Origin: Streptoalloteichus tenebrarius
GTDB taxonomy: Bacteria; Actinomycetota; Actinomycetes; Mycobacteriales; Pseudonocardiaceae
Direction: 5' to 3'
DNA length: 46,512 nucleotides
Assembly: GCF_024171885.1 (NCBI RefSeq)
Contig: NZ_JAMTCP010000050.1
Location: 1 to 46,512, forward strand
Of the stretch, positions 24,893-33,724 are shown one piece after another. Numbering within the stretch: position 1 is the first letter of the stretch; every line of letters begins with the position of its first letter. A model generated the notes under the pieces. It ran no database searches. It had not been told where the DNA came from and saw nothing but the letters and a program-made list of their open reading frames with translations. Made by a program: the position numbers and the translations under genes.

Positions 24893-25555
24893 ATGGGCGC
24901 TCCACCCGCCGTCCGGAGCACATCCACCAGCGGGCAGACCGTGACGGACAGCGACGACCTGAGCGGAGTCCTCCGGCAGCTCCGGCGCACGGCCCGGCAC
25001 CGGGTGCTCGCCGTCCTCCCCGGCCCGGGTCCGGCCCACGCGTTGCTCGCCGGGCTCCGGTCGTCGGACCCCGTCCCCGACCGCCGCGTCGAGGTGCGGT
25101 TACTGTGCTCGCCCTGCTGCCTGGCGCACCCGCCCGTGCGGGACCAGCTCAGGGGCCTGGCCGCCGGGGGCGCGGTGGTCCGGCTCTCCGACGCGGCCCC
25201 GCAGCCCCTGGTGGTGTTCGACCAGGCCGCGGCCCTGCTCGCGGTGGACGGCCGACGTCCCGCGTTGGGCGTGCGCCTGGTCGAGGACCCGGTCCTCGTG
25301 CGGGGTCTGGAGTCGTTGGGCCGCGCCCTGTGGGAGGCGGGGCGGCCGGTGAGGGAGGACGAGCCCCCGGTGTCGGCGGTGGAGCACCGGGTGCTCCGGA
25401 TGCTCGGCCTCGGCGTCACCGACGAGACCGCCGCGCGCCGGCTGAGCATGTCGGAACGCACCTTCCGCCGGCACGTCGCCCGCCTGATGAGCCGCCTGGG
25501 GACCAGCAGCCGCTTCCAGACCGGCGCCGAGGCCGCCCGACGCGGCTGGGTCTGA
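24893..25555 (+). CDS. LuxR-type HTH regulator
   Basis: 220 aa. The C-terminal 60 residues form a GerE/LuxR helix-turn-helix (VEHRVLRMLGLGVTDETAAR, RLSMSERTFRRHVARLMSRL). The N-terminal part (HRVLAVLPGPGPAHALLAGL, EVRLLCSPCCLAHPPVRDQL, VVFDQAAALLAVDG) resembles the phospholipase-D-like sensory region of actinobacterial orphan LuxR regulators. A perfect AAGGAGGT lies before ATG 24893. The sigma-B-like site upstream suggests stress control. Confidence 0.88.
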   Translation: MGAPPAVRSTSTSGQTVTDSDDLSGVLRQLRRTARHRVLAVLPGPGPAHALLAGLRSSDPVPDRRVEVRLLCSPCCLAHPPVRDQLRGLAAGGAVVRLSDAAPQPLVVFDQAAALLAVDGRRPALGVRLVEDPVLVRGLESLGRALWEAGRPVREDEPPVSAVEHRVLRMLGLGVTDETAARRLSMSERTFRRHVARLMSRLGTSSRFQTGAEAARRGWV

Positions 25556-25976
25556 CCCCGACCCGCCGGCGAACAGCAGGAAATCACCACTCCCCCGGAT
25601 GGTTGGTGAGTTTTCAGCGAATCTCCTTTCACCGCCCGGGGCCGTTCGGGCACGCCCGCACCCCCTTTCGGACGCGGGAGACCACTGGTCCGAATGGTGG
25701 AAGTACCCCCTCTTCACCACTACTCCATCAGTGTTGTCCTTTCGTCACTCGCTCAGTCTATTGACGGCGGTATCCGCAGCTCATCACCACGGCAGAACGG
25801 TGAAGGAAACGCGTCCGAACCGGGGATCCCGCATTTCCTCCGCACGTCCCGAATTTCCGGGACTAGTGTGGCGTGCGGCTCGACAACCCCAACACCGTTC
25901 TCCTCCAGCGTTCTGGCGACGGAGCGCCCCGGAGTTCCTCGGAACGTTCTGGCGAGATCTCGGATGGTGATGCCCG
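25556..25976. other. AT-richer gene-free region before DUF742 gene
   Basis: An inverted repeat GTCCCG-AATTTC-CGGGAC at 25846-25863 directly precedes TAGTGT (25864-25869), which could be an operator next to a -10 box. CGTTCTGGCGA occurs twice (about 25909 and 25944). The base composition is clearly lower in GC than the neighbours. Confidence 0.4.
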
Positions 25977-26831
25977 GTGACCGTCCCCGATGATCCCCTG
26001 CCCCCTGCCGACCCGACCACCGCCGACCCGTTCGACGCCGACCCGTTCGACGCCGGCCCCTTCGACGCCGACGGCGGTGAGGAGGGCGGACGGAGACGGG
26101 CGCGGTGGCCCAGGAGGAGCCGACGGCGGCGGGCCGCGTCGGCCGTCGGGACCACCGGAGCCCGGTTCGGCCCGCCGGCCAACCGCCACCGCCTCGACGA
26201 CGACTCCAACGCGTCCGACGGGTCCGACGAGCCCGGCGCCACCGAGATCACCACGGTGGTGCCGGCGGTGGACGTGGACGGGACGGGCGCCGCGGAGGAC
26301 CCCTTCGTCGGCCTGACCGGCGCGCGCTTCGGCTCCCCCGCCCTGCGTCGACGCTGGCAGGAGGACCTGACCGCCGACCAGCGGAACCGCCAGCGGGACC
26401 CGCTGCCCGACGGACCCCGAACCGCGCCCCCGCGCCCGAGGCAGGGTACGACAGCCCAGACGGAGGACATCGTGCCGGAGGAGCAGGAGAGCCTGAGGAC
26501 CTTGGTCCGCCCCTACACGTGGACCGGGGGACGAACCGCGCCCCGGTACGACCTCGGGCTGGAGACCCTGGTCTCCGCCAGCGACGACGCCGCGCGGTGG
26601 GACGAGGAGCAGGTCAGCGCGGAGTTCCGGCGGGTGGCCGCGCTCTGCGCCCGCCCCCGGTCGGTGGCCGAGGTCGCGGCCTCCCTGTCCATCCCGCTGG
26701 GCGTCGCCCGCGTGCTGCTGGGCGACATGGCCGTGGCGGGCAGCATCGTCGTCCACCGCTCGGCGACCGCGGACGGCATGCCGGACCTCGCGTTGATGGA
26801 GCGGGTGCTCCACGGGCTCCGCCGGCTGTAG
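25977..26831 (+). CDS. DUF742 protein with long N-terminal extension
   Basis: 284 aa. The C-terminal 115 residues are a DUF742 domain (LRTLVRPYTWTGGRTAPRYD, LGLETLVSA, VAEVAASLSIPLGVARVLLG, DMAVAGSIVVHR), a winged-helix-like module normally encoded in actinobacterial conservons with a sensor-like membrane protein, a roadblock protein and a small GTPase. None of those partners is adjacent. The long N-terminus is acidic/arginine-rich and carries TGARFG twice (residues about 59 and 115), each followed by a PP/SPAxRxR segment. GTG 25977 is used; it has only a weak ribosome site. Confidence 0.82.
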   Translation: MTVPDDPLPPADPTTADPFDADPFDAGPFDADGGEEGGRRRARWPRRSRRRRAASAVGTTGARFGPPANRHRLDDDSNASDGSDEPGATEITTVVPAVDVDGTGAAEDPFVGLTGARFGSPALRRRWQEDLTADQRNRQRDPLPDGPRTAPPRPRQGTTAQTEDIVPEEQESLRTLVRPYTWTGGRTAPRYDLGLETLVSASDDAARWDEEQVSAEFRRVAALCARPRSVAEVAASLSIPLGVARVLLGDMAVAGSIVVHRSATADGMPDLALMERVLHGLRRL

Positions 26832-26851
26832 ACCGACCCGCCCGGCCCCGG

Positions 26852-28108
26852 TCAGCCGACCCGCGCCACGACCCCCTCGACCACCTCCCGCACCCTCGCG
26901 GCCCCGTCCTCCGCGCCGATCCGCCGCGCCACCGCCTCGGCGCGTCGGCGGAGCGCGGGAGCCCCGACGGCGTAAGCGAGCGCGGCGGCGAGGCGGTCTC
27001 CGGTGAGCTGGCGCGTGGGCACGACGGCCGGCGCCACACCCAGCGCGAGCAGCCGTTGCGCCCAGAACGGCTGGTCGTGGGCGAGCGGCACGGGCACGGC
27101 CGGCACCCCGGCGCGCAGGCCCGCCGCGGTGGTGCCGGCGCCCGCGTGGTGGACCACGGCGGCCACCTGGGGGAACAGCCAGTCGTGCGGCACGTGGTCG
27201 ACCATGAGGACGTCGTCGCCCTTCACCGCAAGCTCCGCCCACCCTCGATGCACGATCGCCCGGAGACCGCTCCGCGCGAGGGCTTCCTGGACCACGGCCT
27301 GGAGTTGCTCCCGCCGGTTCGCGCCCATGCTGCCGAAGCCGACGTAGACCGGGGGCGGGCCGGCGGCGAGGAAGTCGACCAGCTCGGCCGGAGGCTCCCA
27401 GCCCGCGGGGCGCGGCGGCCACCAGTAGCCGACCATCTCCGCCGTGTCCGGCCAGTCGGTCGGCCGGGGAACCACGACCGGACTGACCCCGTGCAGGGAC
27501 CGGAGCGGATGGGCCTCATAGCGCCGACGGATGGCGTCCGGCGACACCGGCGGCAGCCCGAGTTGCGCGCGCAGGTCGCGCACGACGCCCGCGAACATCC
27601 GGTATGCGCCGCGAGCGACCACGTTCGCCACAGCGACATTGAGCGTCGGCCCCAGGTTCCGCCCGCCCAACGCCATGGGGCCGAGATACCGGGAGGGCTC
27701 CGCCGGTTGCAGCGGCAGCACAACACAGGGGATCTTCACCGCCTCCGCGATCTGCCGTCCGAAGAGGACAGTCGGGTGCGAGCACAGGAGCACGTCGGCC
27801 TGCCGCACCGCCTCGATCATCGCCGGGAGCTGCCGTCGGAAGACCTCGACCCCGAGCCGGATGAGTGCGAACGCGGCCCTGGCGCCGGTGTTGTTGGCGG
27901 CATCGGCCGCCTCGGCCACCCCCGTGTCCCGAACGTCCAGGTCGGGCAGGGAGTGGAACGCCAGGCCCGCCCCCGTGACATAGTCGTGGAACCGCTCCGA
28001 CACCGCGATGGTGACGTGGTGGCCGGCGGCCCGTAACTCCACGCCCAGCCCGACGTACGGCGCCACGTCACCGTGGCTGCCGGCGGTCAGGATCGCGACC
28101 CTGCTCAT
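26852..28108 (-). CDS. GT1-family glycosyltransferase
   Basis: 418 aa. N-terminal VAILTAGSHGDVAPYVGLG VEL is the GT1/GT28 acceptor-domain start; the C-terminal MVDHVPHDWLFPQVAAVVHH, AGAGTTAAGLRAGVPAVPVP binds the nucleotide sugar and places it with sterol-glucosyltransferase or macrolide-glycosyltransferase-like enzymes. AAGGAG precedes ATG 28108. The TetR gene 67 bp upstream, same strand, likely controls it. Substrate could be a small lipophilic acceptor; detoxification by glycosylation is one possibility. Confidence 0.88.
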   Translation of the reverse strand: MSRVAILTAGSHGDVAPYVGLGVELRAAGHHVTIAVSERFHDYVTGAGLAFHSLPDLDVRDTGVAEAADAANNTGARAAFALIRLGVEVFRRQLPAMIEAVRQADVLLCSHPTVLFGRQIAEAVKIPCVVLPLQPAEPSRYLGPMALGGRNLGPTLNVAVANVVARGAYRMFAGVVRDLRAQLGLPPVSPDAIRRRYEAHPLRSLHGVSPVVVPRPTDWPDTAEMVGYWWPPRPAGWEPPAELVDFLAAGPPPVYVGFGSMGANRREQLQAVVQEALARSGLRAIVHRGWAELAVKGDDVLMVDHVPHDWLFPQVAAVVHHAGAGTTAAGLRAGVPAVPVPLAHDQPFWAQRLLALGVAPAVVPTRQLTGDRLAAALAYAVGAPALRRRAEAVARRIGAEDGAARVREVVEGVVARVG

Positions 28109-28175
28109 CCGGATCTCCTTCGTCGCAACATTTCCTTGTCCATCACGGAAAGCGGCGTGTTCCTGGGTCGGCTCG

Positions 28176-28919
28176 TCACCGAGTTTCGGGCGCGCTCCGG
28201 TAGGCCTCCAGGCCGTTCAGCAGGCAGCCGAACCCGAAGGCGAACCGGTCCGCCCACACGTCCTCCCTGTCCGGTGGGTCGGTGGCGAACCTCGCCGCCG
28301 CCAGCAACGGGTGCCGCTCGCCGATCCGGCGCGCGAACTCCGCCGCCTCCTCCCGCTGATGGTCGTCGGCCCGCCCGGCCGCCTCGGCTCCCTCACGCCA
28401 GGCGGACTCGAACACCACCGCGCCCACCACGAGCTGGTTGAGCGCGCTGAGCGCGGCGTCGAGCATGTCCTCGTCGAACCCGGCCCTGGACAGCACCCGC
28501 AGGGTGTGCTCGGCCGCCCGCAGGGCGTTCGGTCCCAACGTCCGGCGGGTGCTCAGCAACGGGATCATCCAGCGGTGGCGGAGCATCACCGCCCTGTGCG
28601 CCTGCGCCACCGTCAGCAGCGCCTGCCGCCAGTCCGCCATGCGCTCCGCCGCGGCGATGTCGACCTCGCCGAGCACCGCGTCCAACGCGAGTTCGACCAT
28701 CTCGTCCTTCGTCGCCACGTGCCAGTAGAGCGATCCCGGCGTCACTCCGAGCCGCTCGGCCACCCGGCGCATCGACAGCCCGTCGTGGCCCTCGGCGTCC
28801 AGGACCTCCACGACCACCCGCACGATCCGCTCACGGCTGAGCCGCCGGTCCCGCACCCGCCGCTCCGGGCGCAACCACACCGACCAGGGCTCACCCGTCG
28901 TCCTCCGCCCGCCGCCCAC
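28176..28919 (-). CDS. TetR/AcrR-family regulator
   Basis: 247 aa. HTH: RERIVRVVVEVLDAEGHDGL, SMRRVAERLGVTPGSLYWHV ATKDEM. C-terminal TetR_C-type domain (WRQALLTVAQAHRAVMLRHR, ALNQLVVGAVVFE). GTG 28919 is the start because TAGCGT on the minus strand ends 7 nt before it, with no Shine-Dalgarno. Two TTGAACGGTG repeats upstream could be its own operator. Likely represses itself and the GT1 gene. Confidence 0.87.
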   Translation of the reverse strand: MGGGRRTTGEPWSVWLRPERRVRDRRLSRERIVRVVVEVLDAEGHDGLSMRRVAERLGVTPGSLYWHVATKDEMVELALDAVLGEVDIAAAERMADWRQALLTVAQAHRAVMLRHRWMIPLLSTRRTLGPNALRAAEHTLRVLSRAGFDEDMLDAALSALNQLVVGAVVFESAWREGAEAAGRADDHQREEAAEFARRIGERHPLLAAARFATDPPDREDVWADRFAFGFGCLLNGLEAYRSAPETR

Positions 28920-28925
28920 GCCCCC

Positions 28926-28972
28926 ACGCTACCCCTAACCAACCACCGTTCAACACCCCATACACCGTTCAA
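28926..28972 (-). promoter_or_regulatory. TetR promoter with duplicated TTGAACGGTG
   Basis: On the minus strand TTGAAC (28953-28948), 16-nt spacer, TAGCGT (28931-28926), then 6 nt to GTG 28919. A second TTGAACGGTG lies 19 nt further upstream (28972). The directly repeated motif overlapping the -35 box fits regulator binding. Confidence 0.5.
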
Positions 28973-29020
28973 TTAAGCGCTTCGACCGCCACACCTCCCG
29001 TCACGGGCCCAGACCTGGAG

Positions 29021-29779
29021 ATGTTGTTGCGCGGAGCCGGTTGGACCAACCCTCCCGAGTACGACGGCTCGGGTCGGGTGTCCTGGTTTGTCGAGGTGTT
29101 GACGGAGCGAGAGGACTCCCGGCCCGAGATCGAGCGGTTCCTCTGCCGAGTGTGCGACCCGCTGGAGTACGACGACGGAATGTCCACAGCGGACACCGTG
29201 CGACAGTGCCTCAACCAGATCCTGGAACCCGAACGCCTTGAGGTCTCCTACGCGGGAAGCCGACCGGTCATCGGAGAACGCGTCGCGCAGGGCCAGCCCC
29301 GGGTGGTTCTGGAGCCCGGAGACGTCAGGGAAAGGTTGTGCCGATGGATCAAGGACGACAAGGCGGTGGAACTACTGATCGTTCGACTCGTGGAGGTGCA
29401 GGAGGCCGAGGTGAGGGCGCCTCTGCTGGCGTTGTTCGGCATCGGCAGCTTCATCGAAGGCCTGTTGTACTTGGTGCTCGTCGAACGATTCCCCGAGCTG
29501 GAGCAGGACGGGTTCCCCGCTCAGAACGGCAAACGCGTCCCCGCCAAACACGCGGGTCTTGAGCTCCTCCTCAACATCGCACACGAGCGCAACCTGATCC
29601 AGCTCGACGCGAAGAGCTTCATGGAACCGATCCGCAACTTCCGCAACTACATCCATCTGCGTCGTCAGCGGGAGAGCGACTTCATACCAGACGGCGACAC
29701 CGTCACCATGTGCTGGCCGCCGGTCCAGGCCCTGCTCAACGACCTGGACGCCAGCGCGACGGAGACCAGCGGGGTCTGA
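29021..29779 (+). CDS. HEPN-like protein
   Basis: 252 aa. The C-terminal half is helical: LLALFGIGSFIEGLLYLVLV, HAGLELLLNIAHERNLIQLD and PIRNFRNYIHLRRQ. The last segment fits the HEPN RN-x(4-6)-H motif of RNase-type effectors. The N-terminal half (LLRGAGW, EYDGSGRVSWFVEVLTERED, FLCRVCDPLEYDDG, LNQILEPERLEVSY) resembles N-terminal parts of abortive-infection-type proteins, but I cannot name the family. GGAG touches ATG 29021, so TTG 29027 may be the true start. Convergent with the Mrr pair. Confidence 0.65.
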   Translation: MLLRGAGWTNPPEYDGSGRVSWFVEVLTEREDSRPEIERFLCRVCDPLEYDDGMSTADTVRQCLNQILEPERLEVSYAGSRPVIGERVAQGQPRVVLEPGDVRERLCRWIKDDKAVELLIVRLVEVQEAEVRAPLLALFGIGSFIEGLLYLVLVERFPELEQDGFPAQNGKRVPAKHAGLELLLNIAHERNLIQLDAKSFMEPIRNFRNYIHLRRQRESDFIPDGDTVTMCWPPVQALLNDLDASATETSGV

Positions 29780-29792
29780 AGCCGAACGCGCC

Positions 29793-29829
29793 GTGGTGGT
29801 CTGGTCCCGGAGGGAGACCAGACCACCAC
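29793..29829. terminator. Bidirectional hairpin between convergent genes
   Basis: A perfect 14-bp stem GTGGTGGTCTGGTC (29793-29806) with its complement at 29816-29829 and a 9-nt loop, placed between the stops of the HEPN-like gene (plus) and the 132-aa gene (minus). Confidence 0.75.
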
Positions 29830-29837
29830 ACCACGCG

Positions 29838-30236
29838 TCAGGGCCGGGAACGGCGGTAATGCTCGTACAGGCCCTGAACCTGGCTCACCCAGAACTCGGT
29901 CCTGTCCTCACCGGACCGCAACAGGCCCAGTTGCTTGGCGAGAGTGTAGAAACCCCTCCCGGCGTCGTTGCGGCCCTCGTACACCACCAACGCCGAGATC
30001 ATGTGCTGGCTCTCCGGCAGGTTCCGCTCGACGGCCAAATAAAGGAGGTGGCCGATGGCGGCGGGTTCACTTGGCTGCGAGAAGTCGAATCCGCGCAACC
30101 CGGTTCGGTCGACCAGGGCCGCGTTGAGCTTCTTGTATGTCGTCTTTGTCTCTAATCTCGCGCATTCGACGAGAAAATCCAGTGCGGCATCCGTCAGTCG
30201 CTCCCACTCTTCGTCATCACGGCCGTACAAGGGCAT
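29838..30236 (-). CDS. Conserved hypothetical protein beside an Mrr nuclease
   Basis: 132 aa, mainly helical: DDEEWERLTDAALDFLVECA, TTYKKLNAALVDRTGL, PAAIGHLLYLAVERNLPE, GFYTLAKQLGLL. GGAGG precedes ATG 30236, 44 bp after the nuclease stop, so it is in the nuclease operon. I recall similar small proteins next to actinobacterial restriction endonucleases, but the function is unknown; a specificity or inhibitory partner is a guess. Confidence 0.75.
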   Translation of the reverse strand: MPLYGRDDEEWERLTDAALDFLVECARLETKTTYKKLNAALVDRTGLRGFDFSQPSEPAAIGHLLYLAVERNLPESQHMISALVVYEGRNDAGRGFYTLAKQLGLLRSGEDRTEFWVSQVQGLYEHYRRSRP

Positions 30237-30280
30237 GGGACACCTCCAGGGTCGTGTCGGGTTGGATTGAGAACGGGCCC

Positions 30281-31414
30281 TCAGCCCGCTTCCTCGACGA
30301 GCGTCCAGACCTGCTTGAGCGGGAGATCCGCCTGGATGTCCGCCGGCAGGCCGCGGTAGTGCCGGAACAGTCGGTCGAGGACGTCCCCGGCCTCCCAGAT
30401 CCTGATCGCGAACCGCTGGCTCGCCAGGTGCTGCCGCGCCTGCCGCGTGATCCCGCCCCACGCCACCAGGAGGCCCTGGTCGGCCCCCTGCGCCGTCATC
30501 GCGCCGAGGAGCTGTTGGACGACAGGAAGCCCCACCGCGGTCGCCTCGGACTTGACCTGCACCACCAACCGGGGAGCCCCGAGCCCCAGCACGCCCGTTC
30601 CGGCGACGATGTCCACGCCGTGGTCCGGTCCCGGCGGCGAGACCTCGCACCTCATCCCCTCCGCCTCCAGGATCGCGGCGACGAGGTCGGTCAGGCGGTG
30701 ACCGGCGAACACCTCGATCGTCCTGCTGGTGATCCTGTCCATCGCGTAGCGCTCGATGTCGATGTCGAGCTGGCTGCTGTCGAGGACCTCGTCGTCGCCG
30801 TCGCCGGGCACCGGACGGGGTGCTTTCCCCGTGTTCGACACGGCGGTTCGTGCTCCGGGGTCGGTCCCGTCCTCGGCGAGTCGCTGGAGGCGCCACGCCG
30901 CGTCGTTCCGCGAGATCTCGCAGACGGTGGAGAAGGCGCCCAACGAGTGCAGGAGGTCCTGCTTGACCACGGTGCGCGGGACGTCCACGGTCAGCCACTG
31001 GACGGGCCGCACGTGCCGCCGGTCCCTGCCCTCCTCGTCCGCGAGGTACGTGTAGTTCCCGGTGACGCGCCCGATCGCGACGTGCGGCGACGACTTCAAC
31101 GGCATGACGACGAGGTCACCGATGTTCATTCGCGCACGAAGCGCCCAGAGCTGAGCGGTGAAATTGCGGATCGCGCCCTCTGACTGGCCGGACGCGCCTT
31201 TCCTCACGAGCGCCTGGACGTCGTCCCGAGTCGATGCGCCGGTGAGATCCGACACCTCATCGAATCCGCCCCCGGTCACTCCTTCTCGATCGCCCAGCTC
31301 TCGCGTTCGCCGGTCCGCCCGGCCCGCACCAACCACGCCCGCACCACTCGTCTCCTGAGTCTCCCGAGGAATCGTGATCACCGTGGCACGCAGCGTAGGG
31401 CCGGGGTCCGACAT
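30281..31414 (-). CDS. Mrr-type restriction endonuclease with PUA/EVE-like N-domain
   Basis: 377 aa. The C-terminal Mrr_cat domain (about 225-345) has AGHRLTDLVAAILEAEGM, the PD-(D/E)xK pieces GVDI (D268) and VVQVKSE (Q286, K288), and LLVAWGGITRQA. The central part (about 95-180: MNIGDLVVMPLKSS, VAIGRVTGNYTYLADE, HVRPVQWL, DLLHSLGAFSTVCEISRNDA) is an EVE/PUA-like domain thought to read modified bases. It should cut modified or foreign DNA. ATG 31414 has no ribosome site; the first ~50 residues fit the family poorly, so the true start may be internal. Confidence 0.85.
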   Translation of the reverse strand: MSDPGPTLRATVITIPRETQETSGAGVVGAGRADRRTRELGDREGVTGGGFDEVSDLTGASTRDDVQALVRKGASGQSEGAIRNFTAQLWALRARMNIGDLVVMPLKSSPHVAIGRVTGNYTYLADEEGRDRRHVRPVQWLTVDVPRTVVKQDLLHSLGAFSTVCEISRNDAAWRLQRLAEDGTDPGARTAVSNTGKAPRPVPGDGDDEVLDSSQLDIDIERYAMDRITSRTIEVFAGHRLTDLVAAILEAEGMRCEVSPPGPDHGVDIVAGTGVLGLGAPRLVVQVKSEATAVGLPVVQQLLGAMTAQGADQGLLVAWGGITRQARQHLASQRFAIRIWEAGDVLDRLFRHYRGLPADIQADLPLKQVWTLVEEAG

Positions 31415-31442
31415 CGAAAGCGTTGTCGCTCGGGGGAAAGCA

Positions 31443-31483
31443 GTCCGCCCCGGCCCGACGGTGACGGTCGGGCCGGGGCGGAC
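31443..31483 (-). terminator. Terminator of the serine dehydratase gene
   Basis: A perfect 17-bp GC-rich stem, 31443-31459 with 31467-31483, 7-nt loop, 27 bp after the sdaA stop. Confidence 0.75.
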
Positions 31484-31509
31484 GGGAGCGGATGGCGAGG
31501 AGTGCGGGA

Positions 31510-32880
<1,371 letters not shown>

Positions 32881-32984
32881 GGTGTGCTCCTGTCAGCCAA
32901 AGCGGGAGTCGGCCGACTGGTCGGTCGTCCAGCCAGCCCCGGTCTCCCCGCTCTGTCGGAGTACCTGTGAGCTTCGCCGCACGA

Positions 32985-33150
32985 CCGCGCGGCTTGCACC
33001 GTGGGTGAGACGGCACGACCGCGCCGTCTGCTTTCCAGAGTTCGCCTCGCCCGGGCGGTTGGGGTGCCTGAGAGTTTCCGGGGAGTGGTTGCTCCTTCGG
33101 CGCCCCGCCACGTCGTCGGGGTCTCTCCCGCTCGGGTTCCAGCGGCGAAG
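32985..33150 (-). ncRNA. Glycine riboswitch (tandem aptamer type)
   Basis: On the minus strand the leader contains GGGAGAGACCCCG, GGCGCCGAAGGAGCAACC and AACTCTCAGGCACCCC (first aptamer), then AACTCTGGAAAGCAGACGGC and GCCGTCTCACCCACGGTGCA (second aptamer region), in the order known for actinobacterial gcvT-type glycine riboswitches. The switch ends about 105 nt before the sdaA start. Exact ends are approximate. Confidence 0.88.
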
Positions 33151-33337
33151 TGTGTTCGTTTGTGCCGGGCACAGCCTACGAGGTGGAACCGCGTTCGTCA
33201 CACGGCACGGCCCGACACGAGATCAACAGGAACGGGCACCCGCGCCATCACCCCTGGGCAGCCATCGGAGGCGGACACCTCAGGCCCCCTCGGCAGGGCT
33301 CCCCTGGCGTTGAGCGCTCACCAGTCTCGCGCGGAGG
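33151..33337. other. Gene-free region before riboswitch
   Basis: Promoter for the sdaA transcript must lie here; no clear -35/-10 pair was found. Confidence 0.35.
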
Positions 33338-33583
33338 TCAGCAGGAGCCGGCGCTCGCATCGGCGGAGCAGCCGGAGCCGGAGCCGGACACGTCCATCGT
33401 TCCCAGGAAGGCGGCCACCGAGGTCGACGTGGTGGCCGACGTGGTCAGACCCCTACCGCCGTGCTCGCGCCGCATCCCGCGGAACTCGACGGCGAAACGC
33501 GGTACCCAGAAGCCCGCCAAGACGACCGCGAGAGCCGTCAACCGCGACCGCCACGAGCACCATGTCGCCCCCTCCCCACTCAT
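33338..33583 (-). CDS. Hypothetical small membrane protein, 81 aa
   Basis: GC3 is very high throughout, as in real genes of this window. One hydrophobic segment (LTALAVVLAGFWVPRFAV) is followed by a basic stretch and a Ser/Gly/Cys tail (VSGSGSGCSADASAGSC). No family recognised. ATG 33583 has no clear ribosome site; a GGGGAGGGGG lies inside the frame, so the true start may be further in. Confidence 0.45.
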   Translation of the reverse strand: MSGEGATWCSWRSRLTALAVVLAGFWVPRFAVEFRGMRREHGGRGLTTSATTSTSVAAFLGTMDVSGSGSGCSADASAGSC

Positions 33584-33666
33584 CCAACGCCCCGGCAGAA
33601 GGAAGATCACCCGTCACGCGGGCGAACAGCGGAGTGAGACAGGACACAGCGGTGACGGAAGACGGA

Positions 33667-33701
33667 CGGAGCCGCCGTGCCCGAGAGACACGGCGGCTCC
33701 G
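33667..33701 (-). terminator. Terminator of the chitinase gene
   Basis: A perfect 13-bp stem (33667-33679 with 33689-33701) and a 9-nt loop, 24 bp after the chitinase stop. Confidence 0.7.
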
Positions 33702-33724
33702 CCTCGGAGGGAGGGGGACCCGAC

